In this document: positions 27,109 to 35,105 of the stretch, one piece after another
Layout: each line of letters starts with the position of its first letter
Position numbering within the stretch: position 1 is the first letter of the stretch
DNA from: Streptomyces sp. NBC_01431
GTDB taxonomy: Bacteria > Actinomycetota > Actinomycetes > Streptomycetales > Streptomycetaceae
Direction: 5' to 3'
Assembly (NCBI RefSeq): GCF_036231355.1
Contig: NZ_CP109496.1
Coordinates: forward strand, 1,860,001-1,924,000
Length of the DNA: 64,000 nucleotides
The notes under the pieces: model-generated
Told to the model about the DNA's origin: nothing
Databases searched by the model: none
Seen by the model: only the letters and a program-made list of their open reading frames with translations
Made by a program: the position numbers and the translations under genes

Positions 27109-27849
27109 ATGACGCTCAGGTTCATCGGCACCACCAGCGACGACGGCGACTGCCCCACGCTGTACGAAGTCGAGGGGACCGGAGACATCCTCGTACAAGG
27201 CGAGCGAGTCACCGACCCCGAGCACCTGGTCCAGCTGCGCGACGTGAAGGAATCGGAGACCTTCGTCACCGTGCCTCGTGACCTACTCACTCGGTTCGCT
27301 CCCCGCGCGGTGACGAATGACATGATCCCGTTCCCCCAAGTGGCCCACATGTTCACCGACTTCAAGCACACGGCCTGGCGCTTGGAGACGCGAAGCGGCT
27401 ACGCCTCCGACCGCAGGGGCGAAAAGTGGCAGCGCTGGCAGGCCGGCGAACGCATCGCCGATGAGCCCTTCGACGCCTGGCGCACCAACGTGCGCAAGCA
27501 GACGGAGCAGGGGAAACGCTTCGAGCGCGTCCGGCTCGTCGACGAGCCGGCCACCGAGGGGCAGCAGTACCTCCTGGCCTCCGGACTCGGGAACGTCGCA
27601 GCCGGCGAGGACATCCGCAACCTGCCCCGGTCGGAAGCCAGTCGCCTCGGACTGCCCGACTGGGACTTCTGGCTCTTCGATTCCCGCACTCTGGTCCGTT
27701 TCGTCTTCGACGACGAGGACAACACCCTCGGCGTGATCATTAGCGAAGATCCCGCCGAGGTCCTTGCCGCCTGCCAGACGCGCGACAAGGCATGGCACTA
27801 CGCGACCCGTACCGAGGAGTTCCAGAGGCAGGTACGTTCCATCGTGTGA
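27109..27849 (+). CDS. DUF6879 family protein with an extra N-terminal domain
   Basis: A 246-residue protein. Residues 1-65 (LRFIGTTSDDGDCPTLYEVE, GDILVQGERVTDPEHL, VTVPRDLLTRF) look like the small protein normally encoded as a separate gene beside such loci. Residues 75-246 are DUF6879: FTDFKHTAWRLETRSGYASDR, RLVDEPATEGQQYLL, DWDFWLFDSRTLVRF, WHYATRTEEFQ. These genes accompany XRE regulators in actinomycete WhiJ/BldB-like loci. The function is unknown. The RBS is GGAGGA before ATG 27109, and it has a GTGA overlap with the regulator. Confidence 0.8.
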   Translation: MTLRFIGTTSDDGDCPTLYEVEGTGDILVQGERVTDPEHLVQLRDVKESETFVTVPRDLLTRFAPRAVTNDMIPFPQVAHMFTDFKHTAWRLETRSGYASDRRGEKWQRWQAGERIADEPFDAWRTNVRKQTEQGKRFERVRLVDEPATEGQQYLLASGLGNVAAGEDIRNLPRSEASRLGLPDWDFWLFDSRTLVRFVFDDEDNTLGVIISEDPAEVLAACQTRDKAWHYATRTEEFQRQVRSIV

Positions 27850-28688
27850 CGACGGACTTCCAGAACGCGAGGATCGCCTTGGGTGCGCGGCTACGTGAGC
27901 TGCGCACTGCGGCTGGCCTCGACGGGAAAGGCATCGCGGAACAGCTCGGCTGGCAGCGCTCCAAGGTGTCCCGCCTGGAGTTAGGGAAGCAGACCCCTAC
28001 TCCAGGTGATCTCGGTGCTTGGGCGCAGGCCGTCGGCCGGCCGGAGCTGACGGGCGAGCTGACCGGACGCCTGTCGGGGGTGGAGACGAAGTACCGGTCA
28101 TGGCGCCGACAACTGGCAACCGGGCACCGCGCCAGGCAGGAGCTGGCCATCGCGGAGACGGCGGACACCAAGGCCATCCGCGGCCTGGAAGTCGCCCGTA
28201 TCCCGGGCCTGTTCCAGACACCGGACTACGCTCGCGCCACCTTCGCGGCGAACTCCCGGTTCCGGCAGGTCGTCAAGGACATCGACGACGCCGTGCGGAC
28301 GCGGATGCGCCGCCAGCAGGCCCTGTACGAACCGGGCAAGAGCTTTCGCTTCCTCGTGTGGGAGGCCGCCTTGTACGTGCGGATGTGCTCGCGCGAGATT
28401 CACGCAGCTCAACTGGACCGGCTCGTCAGCCTCATCGGCCTCGACACCATCGAGCTCGGCATCGTGCCGCTCGGCGCACAGCTGCGGCGCACCCCTGCGC
28501 ACGGATTCTGGATCTACGACCGGCGTCTCGTGATCGTCGAGACGATCGACACAGAGATGTGGCTCGACGACGAGGACTCGATTCGCCTGTACGAGCGCGC
28601 GTGGGACTGGCTGGCCGAGTCTGCCGTGTACGGCCCACAGGCGCACCGCGTCATCGCGCGCGCCAGGGCATCTCTCGACACCACCTGA
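27846..28688 (+). CDS. XRE helix-turn-helix regulator with DUF5753
   Basis: A 280-residue protein. The N-terminal XRE domain is LGARLRELRTAAGLDGKGIAEQLGWQRSKVSRLELGKQTP. From about residue 105 the DUF5753 domain follows, with VARIPGLFQTPDYARATF, WEAALYVRMCS and the C-terminal DSIRLYERAWDWLAESAVYG. GTG 27846 overlaps the DUF6879 stop. Such pairs act in developmental or defence-like signalling in streptomycetes; the target here is unknown. It is the best preserved unit in the island. Confidence 0.93.
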   Translation: MTTDFQNARIALGARLRELRTAAGLDGKGIAEQLGWQRSKVSRLELGKQTPTPGDLGAWAQAVGRPELTGELTGRLSGVETKYRSWRRQLATGHRARQELAIAETADTKAIRGLEVARIPGLFQTPDYARATFAANSRFRQVVKDIDDAVRTRMRRQQALYEPGKSFRFLVWEAALYVRMCSREIHAAQLDRLVSLIGLDTIELGIVPLGAQLRRTPAHGFWIYDRRLVIVETIDTEMWLDDEDSIRLYERAWDWLAESAVYGPQAHRVIARARASLDTT

Positions 28689-28822
28689 GCAATCTCGGCG
28701 AACCCGGCGCCCTGCGCAAGCAATTGCGCGCAATCGCCGAGCGGGTCCGCCTCCTGCCTCCTTACTTTGCTGGTCACGACGGCGCTCCGCGCCGCTTCGA
28801 GCAGCCGACGGCGGAGGCACCC

Positions 28823-29338
28823 ATGAACACCGTTGACACCCCACTTGTCCATCCCCTCACCGAGTCCGAGCGAGAGGCGATCCACGACTGGCTCGCGGGC
28901 AGTTTCAGGCGTCCTCAGGTAGCGAAGGATCTGTGGCGGAAAGGAGGGATCGCCACGCTCGCCCTCGGCCGCCGCTTCTCAGCGGTCCGCCTCACCGAGC
29001 CGCTCGTGTACGCCGTCACCGCCAGCACGCTCCCCGAGACCGTGACTCGCGTCCTGGCGGCCGCCCTGCACGGCCCCGTCATCCACGACCCCCAGGGGCG
29101 CAGGTTCTACGCCCTCACGCCGCCGGCCGAACCGACGTGGGGGCTCGGCCAGCACGCCGAGTACCTCGGCAGCGACACGTACCTGGGCGTGCCCCCCATC
29201 GAGTTCACCCACCCCGCCGACGGGCTGGACTGCTACTGGGCCGTCCCGATGACCCGCCCTGGACATCTCTGCGACCCGATCCGGCTGGCAGCCCTCGTCA
29301 CGGCCGGAACACTGGAACTGCGGGGAGCCCAGTCGTGA
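28823..29338 (+). CDS. Hypothetical protein of a mobile-element family (171 aa)
   Basis: It starts MNTVDTPLVHPLTESEREAI with GGCGGAGG upstream. A central block HGPVIHDPQGRRFYALTPP and a C-terminal block YLGVPPIEF, YWAVPMTRPGHLCDPIRLAALV are conserved in the frameshifted paralogue at 30191. That pattern is similar to short regulatory or prim-pol-associated proteins of actinomycete elements, but I cannot name the family. It is coupled (GTGA) to the 76-aa gene downstream. Confidence 0.65.
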   Translation: MNTVDTPLVHPLTESEREAIHDWLAGSFRRPQVAKDLWRKGGIATLALGRRFSAVRLTEPLVYAVTASTLPETVTRVLAAALHGPVIHDPQGRRFYALTPPAEPTWGLGQHAEYLGSDTYLGVPPIEFTHPADGLDCYWAVPMTRPGHLCDPIRLAALVTAGTLELRGAQS

Positions 29339-29565
29339 AGAAGTGGGACTACGTGGTCCACGACGGCCGTACCGGGCTCATCACGATGGACCTGAACGAC
29401 ATGAAGCGGGTCGCCTTCCTCCCGCCGGAGCGCCCCGGCCAACTGCGCGAGGCGACCTTCCGGAACCGGGAACTCCAGCCCGCCACCCCGGAGCAGGCGG
29501 CCGCGGCCCAATCGGCAGGACTCACCCGGGAGACACAGCGGAGCTTCCTCCCGCCCCGCCACTGA
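29335..29565 (+). CDS. Hypothetical protein, 76 aa
   Basis: It begins VKKWDYVVHDGRTGLITMDL with GTG 29335 inside the preceding stop (GTGA), and ends TRETQRSFLPPRH. It is soluble and charged with no recognised motif. Tight coupling to the 171-aa gene suggests a shared role. A perfect 10-bp hairpin follows directly. Confidence 0.6.
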   Translation: MKKWDYVVHDGRTGLITMDLNDMKRVAFLPPERPGQLREATFRNRELQPATPEQAAAAQSAGLTRETQRSFLPPRH

Positions 29566-29570
29566 ACTCC

Positions 29571-29600
29571 GCTCCCTGCCGCCGCCGATCGGCAGGGAGC
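29571..29600 (+). terminator. Terminator of the DUF6879-XRE-hypothetical gene block
   Basis: GCTCCCTGCC and GGCAGGGAGC form a perfect 10-bp stem with a 10-base loop, starting 5 bp after the stop of the 76-aa gene. Confidence 0.8.
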
Positions 29601-29696
29601 GGCTCCCCACGTCCCCCGTCCCGGCCGACCAATTCCCTGGCAGGACCACGGCCGGGACGGGGGCACGCACCTCCACTCAACGAACGGCGGCACCAC

Positions 29697-29927
29697 ATGA
29701 GCACCACCCAGCTCGACCCGCAGGCCCTACGAGCGGCCCTCCCGGTCCTGCCCCCCAGGCGGCTGGGAGTGGCCAGCGGTGCCCCCGTCTTGGCGGGGGC
29801 ACGGCCTTGTTCCCGTGGCGCGAACAGGGCGTTTTGCACTCATGCCGTGCGCCGCCTGGGGAACCCCGGTCTGGCTCTGTTCCCGCGGGAACACCGACCG
29901 GAATCGAGGAGCATGGGACGGCACTGA
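29697..29927 (+). CDS. Doubtful small ORF, 76 aa
   Basis: MSTTQLDPQALRAALPVLPP looks like a genuine start, with ATG 29697. The rest runs through a terminator-like hairpin and two palindromes, so the 3' two thirds are unlikely to be native coding sequence. It is best seen as a gene start fused to non-coding DNA. Confidence 0.25.
   Translation: MSTTQLDPQALRAALPVLPPRRLGVASGAPVLAGARPCSRGANRAFCTHAVRRLGNPGLALFPREHRPESRSMGRH
29779..29893. repeat. Hairpin plus two related palindromes in the island
   Basis: GTGCCCCCG and CGGGGGCAC (29779-29802) make a terminator-like hairpin. TGTTCCCG-TGG-CGCGAACA (29808-29826, one mismatch) and TGTTCCCGCGGGAACA (29878-29893, perfect 16 bp) share the TGTTC..GAACA design, so they may be two copies of one protein-binding site. 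Confidence 0.6.
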
Positions 29928-29999
29928 GCGACATCGAAGTACATCAAAATGTCCCGGTTTAGGGCATCGCCGCAGGTCACGATGGGGTCAAAAATCGAG

Positions 30000-30069
30000 T
30001 TACGGTCCCGAACCGTGCGCCCCGATGATCAAGGCCCTATCCGTTGGCTCGGGTGGGGCCTTGATCTTT
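30000..30069 (+). repeat. Right copy of the 70-bp direct repeat (attachment-site-like)
   Basis: TTACGGTCCCGAACCG, then GATGATCAAGGCC and closing GGGTGGGGCCTTGATCTTT, align along the whole length with 25482-25550. With the left copy it brackets about 4.5 kb holding the integrase and terminase remnants and the XRE locus. Confidence 0.75.
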
Positions 30070-30190
30070 TCCGCGCACCACAGCATGGGCGCGGCCATGT
30101 GAGAAAGACAGGGAAAGCTCGATCCCACCGGGAGAAGTATCGAGAAATTCAGGTGGCTTGGAGAACCCAGTCGCCCCTACCGTCCAGGTC

Positions 30191-30710
30191 ATGGCAACGC
30201 AGGGCGACGACACGGCCCCCAACGCGGCAACCGAGCAATTACGTGCCGCACTGACCCGCGCAGGGATCGTCTTCCTGTCGCTGGGCACGGACTACGGATC
30301 ATCCCTGGGGCTAGTCAACTTGGGACGCGTCCACCCCGCCGTGGCGGTCCGGCTGGCCACTCGTCTCGAACAAGGCGCAGGACGCATCGCTTATGTCCGG
30401 CAAGGCCCTGTCACCACCACTACGGACCCGTCATCCACGACCCGCGCGGCCACCGGTTCTACGTGCTGGTGCCGTCCTCCCCGCCCGCCCAGAACCTCGG
30501 CCCGTACGCGGATCGCCTCGGCCTCGGCAACTACCTGGGCGTACCCCACGTCGGGGACAACGAGCCGGGCGAGAACCATGCCGGCTACTGGGCCGTGCCC
30601 CTGAAAGCGCCGGCGCCCTGTGCGACCCGATGCCGCTCACCGGGCTCATCAGGATGGGTACGGCCGCGCTCATGGGTACGGCCGCGCTCACCAGCCAGGC
30701 TGACTCATGA
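30191..30710 (+). pseudogene. Frameshifted paralogue of the 171-aa island protein
   Basis: ATG 30191 opens MATQGDDTAPNAATEQLRAA and runs to VRQG. The conserved block YGPVIHDPRGHRFYVLVPSS continues in a second frame through YLGVPHVGDN and GYWAVPLKAP. The end ALCDPMPLTGLIRMGTAAL is in a third frame. Compared with the gene at 28823 two frameshifts are needed (near 30410 and 30610). An 18-bp tandem duplication (MGTAAL twice) lies near the end. Confidence 0.7.
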
Positions 30711-30966
30711 CCGCAACGCAGGCCCCGAGCTCCTACGAGATCCCGAGTGCCGCGAGGCCCCCACCCTCCATTGGGAGGCCAGCCACCTGCACTGCCCCGG
30801 TCGCTCGAAGTTCGGCAGCCCTGGGGGCCAGCGGTTCTCGAAGCCCTCAAGTGCTCATGCCGCTGCCACTACTTGGCTCGCTGACTCCGCCTCTCGGCCT
30901 ACGAACTCCATGGCAGGACCGCAGCCGGGACGTGGCCCTGCACCACCGTCCGTCGAACGGAGGCAC
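30711..30966. other. Right margin of the island, no supportable gene
   Basis: Open frames here change character within 30 codons. I see only possible debris (DPECREAPTLHW, LKCSCRCH) in different frames. Confidence 0.35.
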
Positions 30967-31794
30967 CTAATGCACCCGGTCCAGCGCCGACTGGCTCTCG
31001 GGGTCCGCGGCGCGGTAGATCACCAACCTCTGATCCGGGTCCTGAAGTGGCACAAGCACCTCGAAATCCACTGCGATGACACCGAGGTCGGGATGCCGCA
31101 GCACCTTGCGCCCGCGGCCGTTGACCTTGATGTCGCGCTCGGCCCACAATCGGGCGAACTCCTCGTCAGCAGTGGCGAATTCAGCGATGCGGTCGGTCAA
31201 CGCCTGATCCTGCGGATGTGCGGCCCACGCGGCGCGAAGGTGGGCGATCCCCTCACGTACGACCCGTTCGCGGTCCACGTAGAACTCACGTATCTCCGGA
31301 TGCATCAGGCACAGCCACATCGCATTGCGCTGCGACGGCGGCAGGGTGCCGAAATCCAGTAGCAGCCTGGTCATTTCGCTGTTCCAGGCCAGGATGTCGT
31401 AGCGGTGGTTCATCAGCATGGCCGGCAGCGGCGACAGGTCGGTGACCAGCCGGGCCAGCTGCGGCGCCGCGGTGGTGGCGGCCTTGCCCGCGTTGCGGGG
31501 GCGCTGCTGGGCCAGGTTGAAGAGGTAGGCGCGTTCGTCGGGGGCCAGGCGCAGCGCTCGGGCCAGCGCCTCCACCACGTCCGCCGAGGGCCGCAACCCT
31601 CGGCCCTGTTCCAGCCGTACGACGTAGTCGGTGCTGACACCGGCCAGTTCGGCGACCTCTTCGCGGCGCAATCCCGGGGTCCGCCGGGCCTGCCGCCGCG
31701 ATGGCAGACCGAAATCGCGCGGGTCCAAACGTTCGCGCCGGGTCCGCAGGAACGCGGCCAGCTCCTGTGTCGTATCGACGGTGCGGGTCGTCAT
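30967..31794 (-). CDS. XRE regulator with MmyB-like ligand-binding domain
   Basis: A 275-residue regulator. Its HTH is LRTRRERLDPRDFGLPSRRQARRTPGLRREEVAELAGVSTDYVVRLEQGRG. From about residue 110 the MmyB/PAS-like domain follows, with MLMNHRYDILAWNSEMTRLL and NAMWLCLMHPEIREFY; such domains may bind fatty acids. It is divergent from an aldo/keto reductase, the common arrangement in which the regulator represses the reductase. Confidence 0.92.
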   Translation of the reverse strand: MTTRTVDTTQELAAFLRTRRERLDPRDFGLPSRRQARRTPGLRREEVAELAGVSTDYVVRLEQGRGLRPSADVVEALARALRLAPDERAYLFNLAQQRPRNAGKAATTAAPQLARLVTDLSPLPAMLMNHRYDILAWNSEMTRLLLDFGTLPPSQRNAMWLCLMHPEIREFYVDRERVVREGIAHLRAAWAAHPQDQALTDRIAEFATADEEFARLWAERDIKVNGRGRKVLRHPDLGVIAVDFEVLVPLQDPDQRLVIYRAADPESQSALDRVH

Positions 31795-31911
31795 GTTCGG
31801 TCCAACACTCAGGGTAGGACTGGCGTTCCCAGGAACTTCCCTCCCTTACCGCCGACTTGTGACGGTCACAGACTTGCTTTCGGCAACGGATCGCAAGCAC
31901 AGGAGGACACG

Positions 31912-32976
31912 ATGTCGCTCACCCTCGACAGCTATCGACTGCTCGGCCGCTCCGGACTGCGGGTCTCACCGCTGGCGCTGGGCGCGGCGACCTTCGGCAC
32001 CGAGTGGGGCTGGGGCGCCGAGCGGGACGAGGCGCGCAAGCTGTTCGACCTCTATGTCGAGCGCGGCGGCAACTTCATCGACACCGCCGTTACGTACACC
32101 AAGGGGAGTTCCGAGCGCCTGCTGGGCGAATTCACCCGCGACAACCGCGAGAGCCTGGTCCTTGCGACGAAATACACGACGCTGCGTCGGCCAGGGGATC
32201 CGAATTCCGGGGGACCTCACCGCAAGAACCTGATCGCTTCGGTGGAAGCCAGTCTGCGACAGCTGAATACGGACTACATCGATCTGCTCTATCTGCACAT
32301 GTGGGATTTCACGACGCCGGTCGAGGAGATCCTGCGCGGCATGGACGATCTGGTCCGGCAGGGCAAGGTCTTGTACTTGGCGATGTCCAACGTCCCGGCC
32401 TGGCAGGTGTCGCGCATGCAGGCAATCACCGACCTGCGCGGCTGGTCGCCGCTGGTCGCGCTACAGATCGAGTACAGCCTGATCGAGCGTACCGGAGACC
32501 GTGACCTGATCCCCATGGCACGCGAGATGGGGCTGGGGGTGACGCCGTACTCACCGCTGGGCGGCGGCATACTCACCGGCAAGTACAGCCGCGACGACCT
32601 GACCACGACGAACGCCGCATCCGCCGACGGCACCCGCAAGAACGTCACCATCGCCGGCGGCGCGCTCACCGAACGCAACTTCGCCATCGTGGACGTCGTG
32701 AAGGAACTCGCCACGGAACTGGGCCGTACACCCGCCCAGGTCGCTCTGGCCTGGACCCTGCGGAATCCGGCTGTGACGGCACCGATCATCGGTGCCCGCA
32801 CCCTCACGCAGCTGGAGGACAATCTGGGCGCCCTGGAGGTCGACCTCACCGCCTCCCAGCTGGCCCGCCTCGACGCGGCCAGCGCCATCGGACTCGGCGT
32901 CCCGCACGACCTGCTCGGCGGCGACTTCGGCCGCACACTGACCCGCGGCGACCTGAAGGTCGAAACCCGCCGCTGA
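31912..32976 (+). CDS. Aldo/keto reductase
   Basis: A 354-residue NADPH-dependent reductase with a TIM-barrel fold. Catalytic residues are in NFIDTAVTYTKGSSERLLGE (Asp, Tyr), LVLATKYTT (Lys) and LLYLHMWDFTT (His). The cofactor site is in TPYSPLGGGILTGKYS and APIIGARTLTQLEDNLGAL. Its substrate is unknown. Start ATG 31912 has AGGAGG at 31901. It is divergent from the MmyB-type regulator, which is its likely controller. Confidence 0.95.
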   Translation: MSLTLDSYRLLGRSGLRVSPLALGAATFGTEWGWGAERDEARKLFDLYVERGGNFIDTAVTYTKGSSERLLGEFTRDNRESLVLATKYTTLRRPGDPNSGGPHRKNLIASVEASLRQLNTDYIDLLYLHMWDFTTPVEEILRGMDDLVRQGKVLYLAMSNVPAWQVSRMQAITDLRGWSPLVALQIEYSLIERTGDRDLIPMAREMGLGVTPYSPLGGGILTGKYSRDDLTTTNAASADGTRKNVTIAGGALTERNFAIVDVVKELATELGRTPAQVALAWTLRNPAVTAPIIGARTLTQLEDNLGALEVDLTASQLARLDAASAIGLGVPHDLLGGDFGRTLTRGDLKVETRR

Positions 32977-33025
32977 CACCCTGTCGAGCGCCGGTCCGCG
33001 CCGACCGGCTGGCGCGTGCCGCATC

Positions 33026-33200
33026 CGGCCGCCGGGGAGGGCGGTTCCGTACGGCTCGTGGACTCGTCCGACCGCCGGGGAGGGGCGGTTCCGTACGGCT
33101 CGTGGACTCGTCCGGCCGCCGGGGAGGGCGGTTCCGTACGGCTCGTGGACTCGTCCGACCGCCGCCTGCGGCGATCTCGTACGGCTCGGGGGCGCGGTCT
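33026..33200. repeat. 43-44-bp tandem repeat after the aldo/keto reductase
   Basis: GGTTCCGTACGGCTCGTGG recurs at 33043, 33087 and 33130, with CCGCCGGGGAGG between copies and partial units on both sides. The whole stretch 32977-33570 has no gene I can support. Confidence 0.85.
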
Positions 33201-33570
33201 ACGGAGGCGGCGACGTGGGGCGCTCCGAAGCCGGGCGAGAGGACGATCAGGGGCGACGGCCACGGGCGGGCGGTGCCGCCGAGCCCACTGTGGGGCGGCA
33301 GACCGTGGCCGCGCGGGAGATTCCGCTCAGTCCCGTAACGCTGGGTGAGCGAACCATCCGCGCGCGTCGGGCCTCGGTCGCGGTTGAGGGCTGGTTTGTC
33401 CCTAGCTGGAGGTGGAGACCTTCGAGCGGGCAGGAGGGGCAGCGGGCGTCGCCCACAGGTGTGCTGACCCACCCGCGCGGGCCGAGGGAGCGGAGCCGGG
33501 CTTGCACGCCCCACCCCGCCCCGGGCCGCGGCTGCGGTCCGGACCGGGGTTCACCTCGCGGCGAGCGTGT

Positions 33571-33798
33571 TTAGAGCTTGTCCATGCGGGTGTACGGGCT
33601 GACAATACGGGCCTGGCGGGAGCCGAAGTCGACGAGCATCGCCACGCCGTCCTCGACCCCGATGATGGTGCCCAGGCCGAACTGGTCGTGTGTGACCCGA
33701 TCTCCCAGGAGGAAGTGCTTGGCCGCCGGGGCATCCGGGGCTTTGAAGGGGCTGGTGGGCAGGTGGCGCCGGGGCGCGGATGGCTTCGTCATCGTCAC
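33571..33798 (-). CDS. Small tudor/KOW-like domain protein
   Basis: A 75-residue protein with HFLLGDRVTHDQFGLGTIIG, VEDGVAMLVDFGSRQARIVSPY. This is the small beta-barrel seen at the C-terminus of UvrD-type helicases and in CarD-like proteins, here alone. It may bind nucleic acid or RNA polymerase; unproven. GTG 33798 or ATG 33792 can start it. Confidence 0.75.
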   Translation of the reverse strand: MTMTKPSAPRRHLPTSPFKAPDAPAAKHFLLGDRVTHDQFGLGTIIGVEDGVAMLVDFGSRQARIVSPYTRMDKL

Positions 33799-34466
33799 CC
33801 CAGTATGCGCCGCCGAACGGCCCGAAGGGCAGGCCCGACGGGTGACGATGGGGAATCGATCCGGTATCTCCCTGGATCGCGCCCGGAACGAGTGGGAAAA
33901 TTGTCACGAATTGACACGCAACTCCAAGGTTCCCGGTACTGAAGCCGGAGGCGGGCGTGGCCGACGTTTTCCGGGCCCCCGGCGGCGATGGTCACGGCCC
34001 GGCCGCGGGAGCTCAGCGGGCGGACCCCGGGGACTGGCTGCCCCAGCGCCCGGCTCAGCCGCGACAGGCGGTCCGCAGGAACCCCGCGATGCCCGACGGG
34101 GCCGTCCGGCCCGCCCAGTGCGGCGGCGCGGCCACGAGAACCCGCTCCCCGGTCCGGCACCCGTGCACGAACCGTCCGTCGCCCGTCGCGGACGGCTCGG
34201 TGGTCGCGCGGAGGGGCCCGCGGCTCGGCACGAGTGCGCGGACGGAAGCGGGTACATGGCCCGGACAGGCCCGGACGCGCGGCTCGGGCGCGGGCACACG
34301 GACAGGCTCAGGCCCGCGCAGCTCAGCACGAGTGCGGTGCGCAACGGCCGCGGACGCGCGGAAGGGTGCGGATGCACGAGAGGGTGCGCACGCGCGGATG
34401 GGCGCGTACGAACACGTCCGGCCGAGCACCTCGGCCGGGGCGACGCAGAGTTTGGAGGAACTCCCC
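33799..34466. other. Long intergenic region without a clear gene
   Basis: About 670 bases with many short imperfect repeats (GCGCGGA, GCTCGGCACGAGTGCG and GCTCAGCACGAGTGCG) and a CCGTCCG/CGGACGG hairpin near 34170-34190. Open frames exist on both strands but read as low-complexity Arg/Pro/Gly. The promoter of the SRPBCC gene must be near its right end. Confidence 0.45.
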
Positions 34467-34952
34467 ATGGATCAGCCCGAGTTCGGGTACTCGATCTACA
34501 TCCGGACCACACCCGAACGGCTCTACGAGGCCCTGACCGACGCCGAGTTCGCTCAGCTGTACTTCGGCGGCTGGGGGCCCAGGTCCGACTGGCGGCCGGG
34601 CTCTTCGGTGCTGTGGAAGATGGGGCCGGACGGCGCGTACGAGGATCTCGGCCAGACGGTGACCGAGGCGGTGCCGGGCCGACGGCTCGCGTACACCTGG
34701 CACCGGATTCTTCCGATGCACCGTCAACTCTTCGATACGGACGAGGAGTTCGAGGCAGCACGGGCGGAGCAGTCGCGGGTCGCCTTCGACATCGAACCGG
34801 CCGCCCCCGCCTCGCTCGGGGTGAAACTGACGGTCACTCACGACGGCTTCGACAGCCCGGACAGCGAGATGCTGAACGGTGTCAGCGAAGGCTGGGTGAT
34901 GATCCTCTCCTCACTCAAGACGCTGCTCGAACAAGAGGACCGCATCCCCTAA
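34467..34952 (+). CDS. SRPBCC/AHSA1-like domain protein
   Basis: A 161-residue START/SRPBCC-fold protein with YSIYIRTTPERLYEALTDAEF, LYFGGWGPRSDWRPGSSVLW and the C-terminal helix GWVMILSSLKTLLEQ. This family binds hydrophobic ligands or aids Hsp90-like chaperones. Such genes often follow an ArsR regulator, but none is present here. Start ATG 34467 has GGAGGAA eight bases upstream. Confidence 0.9.
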   Translation: MDQPEFGYSIYIRTTPERLYEALTDAEFAQLYFGGWGPRSDWRPGSSVLWKMGPDGAYEDLGQTVTEAVPGRRLAYTWHRILPMHRQLFDTDEEFEAARAEQSRVAFDIEPAAPASLGVKLTVTHDGFDSPDSEMLNGVSEGWVMILSSLKTLLEQEDRIP

Positions 34953-35010
34953 GCGGGTGAAAGCGTGCGACTGAAGGCGTGCGGATGAAGGCGTGCACGT
35001 GAAGGCGTCC

Positions 35011-35044
35011 GGCCCCCGCTCCCCAGTGCGGGGGAACGGGGGCC
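35011..35044 (-). terminator. Terminator of glyoxylate carboligase
   Basis: GGCCCCCGCTCCCC and GGGGAACGGGGGCC pair over 14 bp with one mismatch. It lies between convergent genes. The 34958-35009 stretch just left of it carries four short TGAAGGCGTGC-like repeats. Confidence 0.75.
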
Positions 35045-35105
35045 GGACCGTCTTCGGGCGGCGCCACGGGCCCCGGCTCAGCGGCCGGTACCCGGGGCAC
35101 CGGGA

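Noticed and set aside
30707-30970. 87-codon ORF at the island's right margin
   Set aside because: Its composition changes along the frame and fragments of protein-like sequence lie in other frames, so it is debris.
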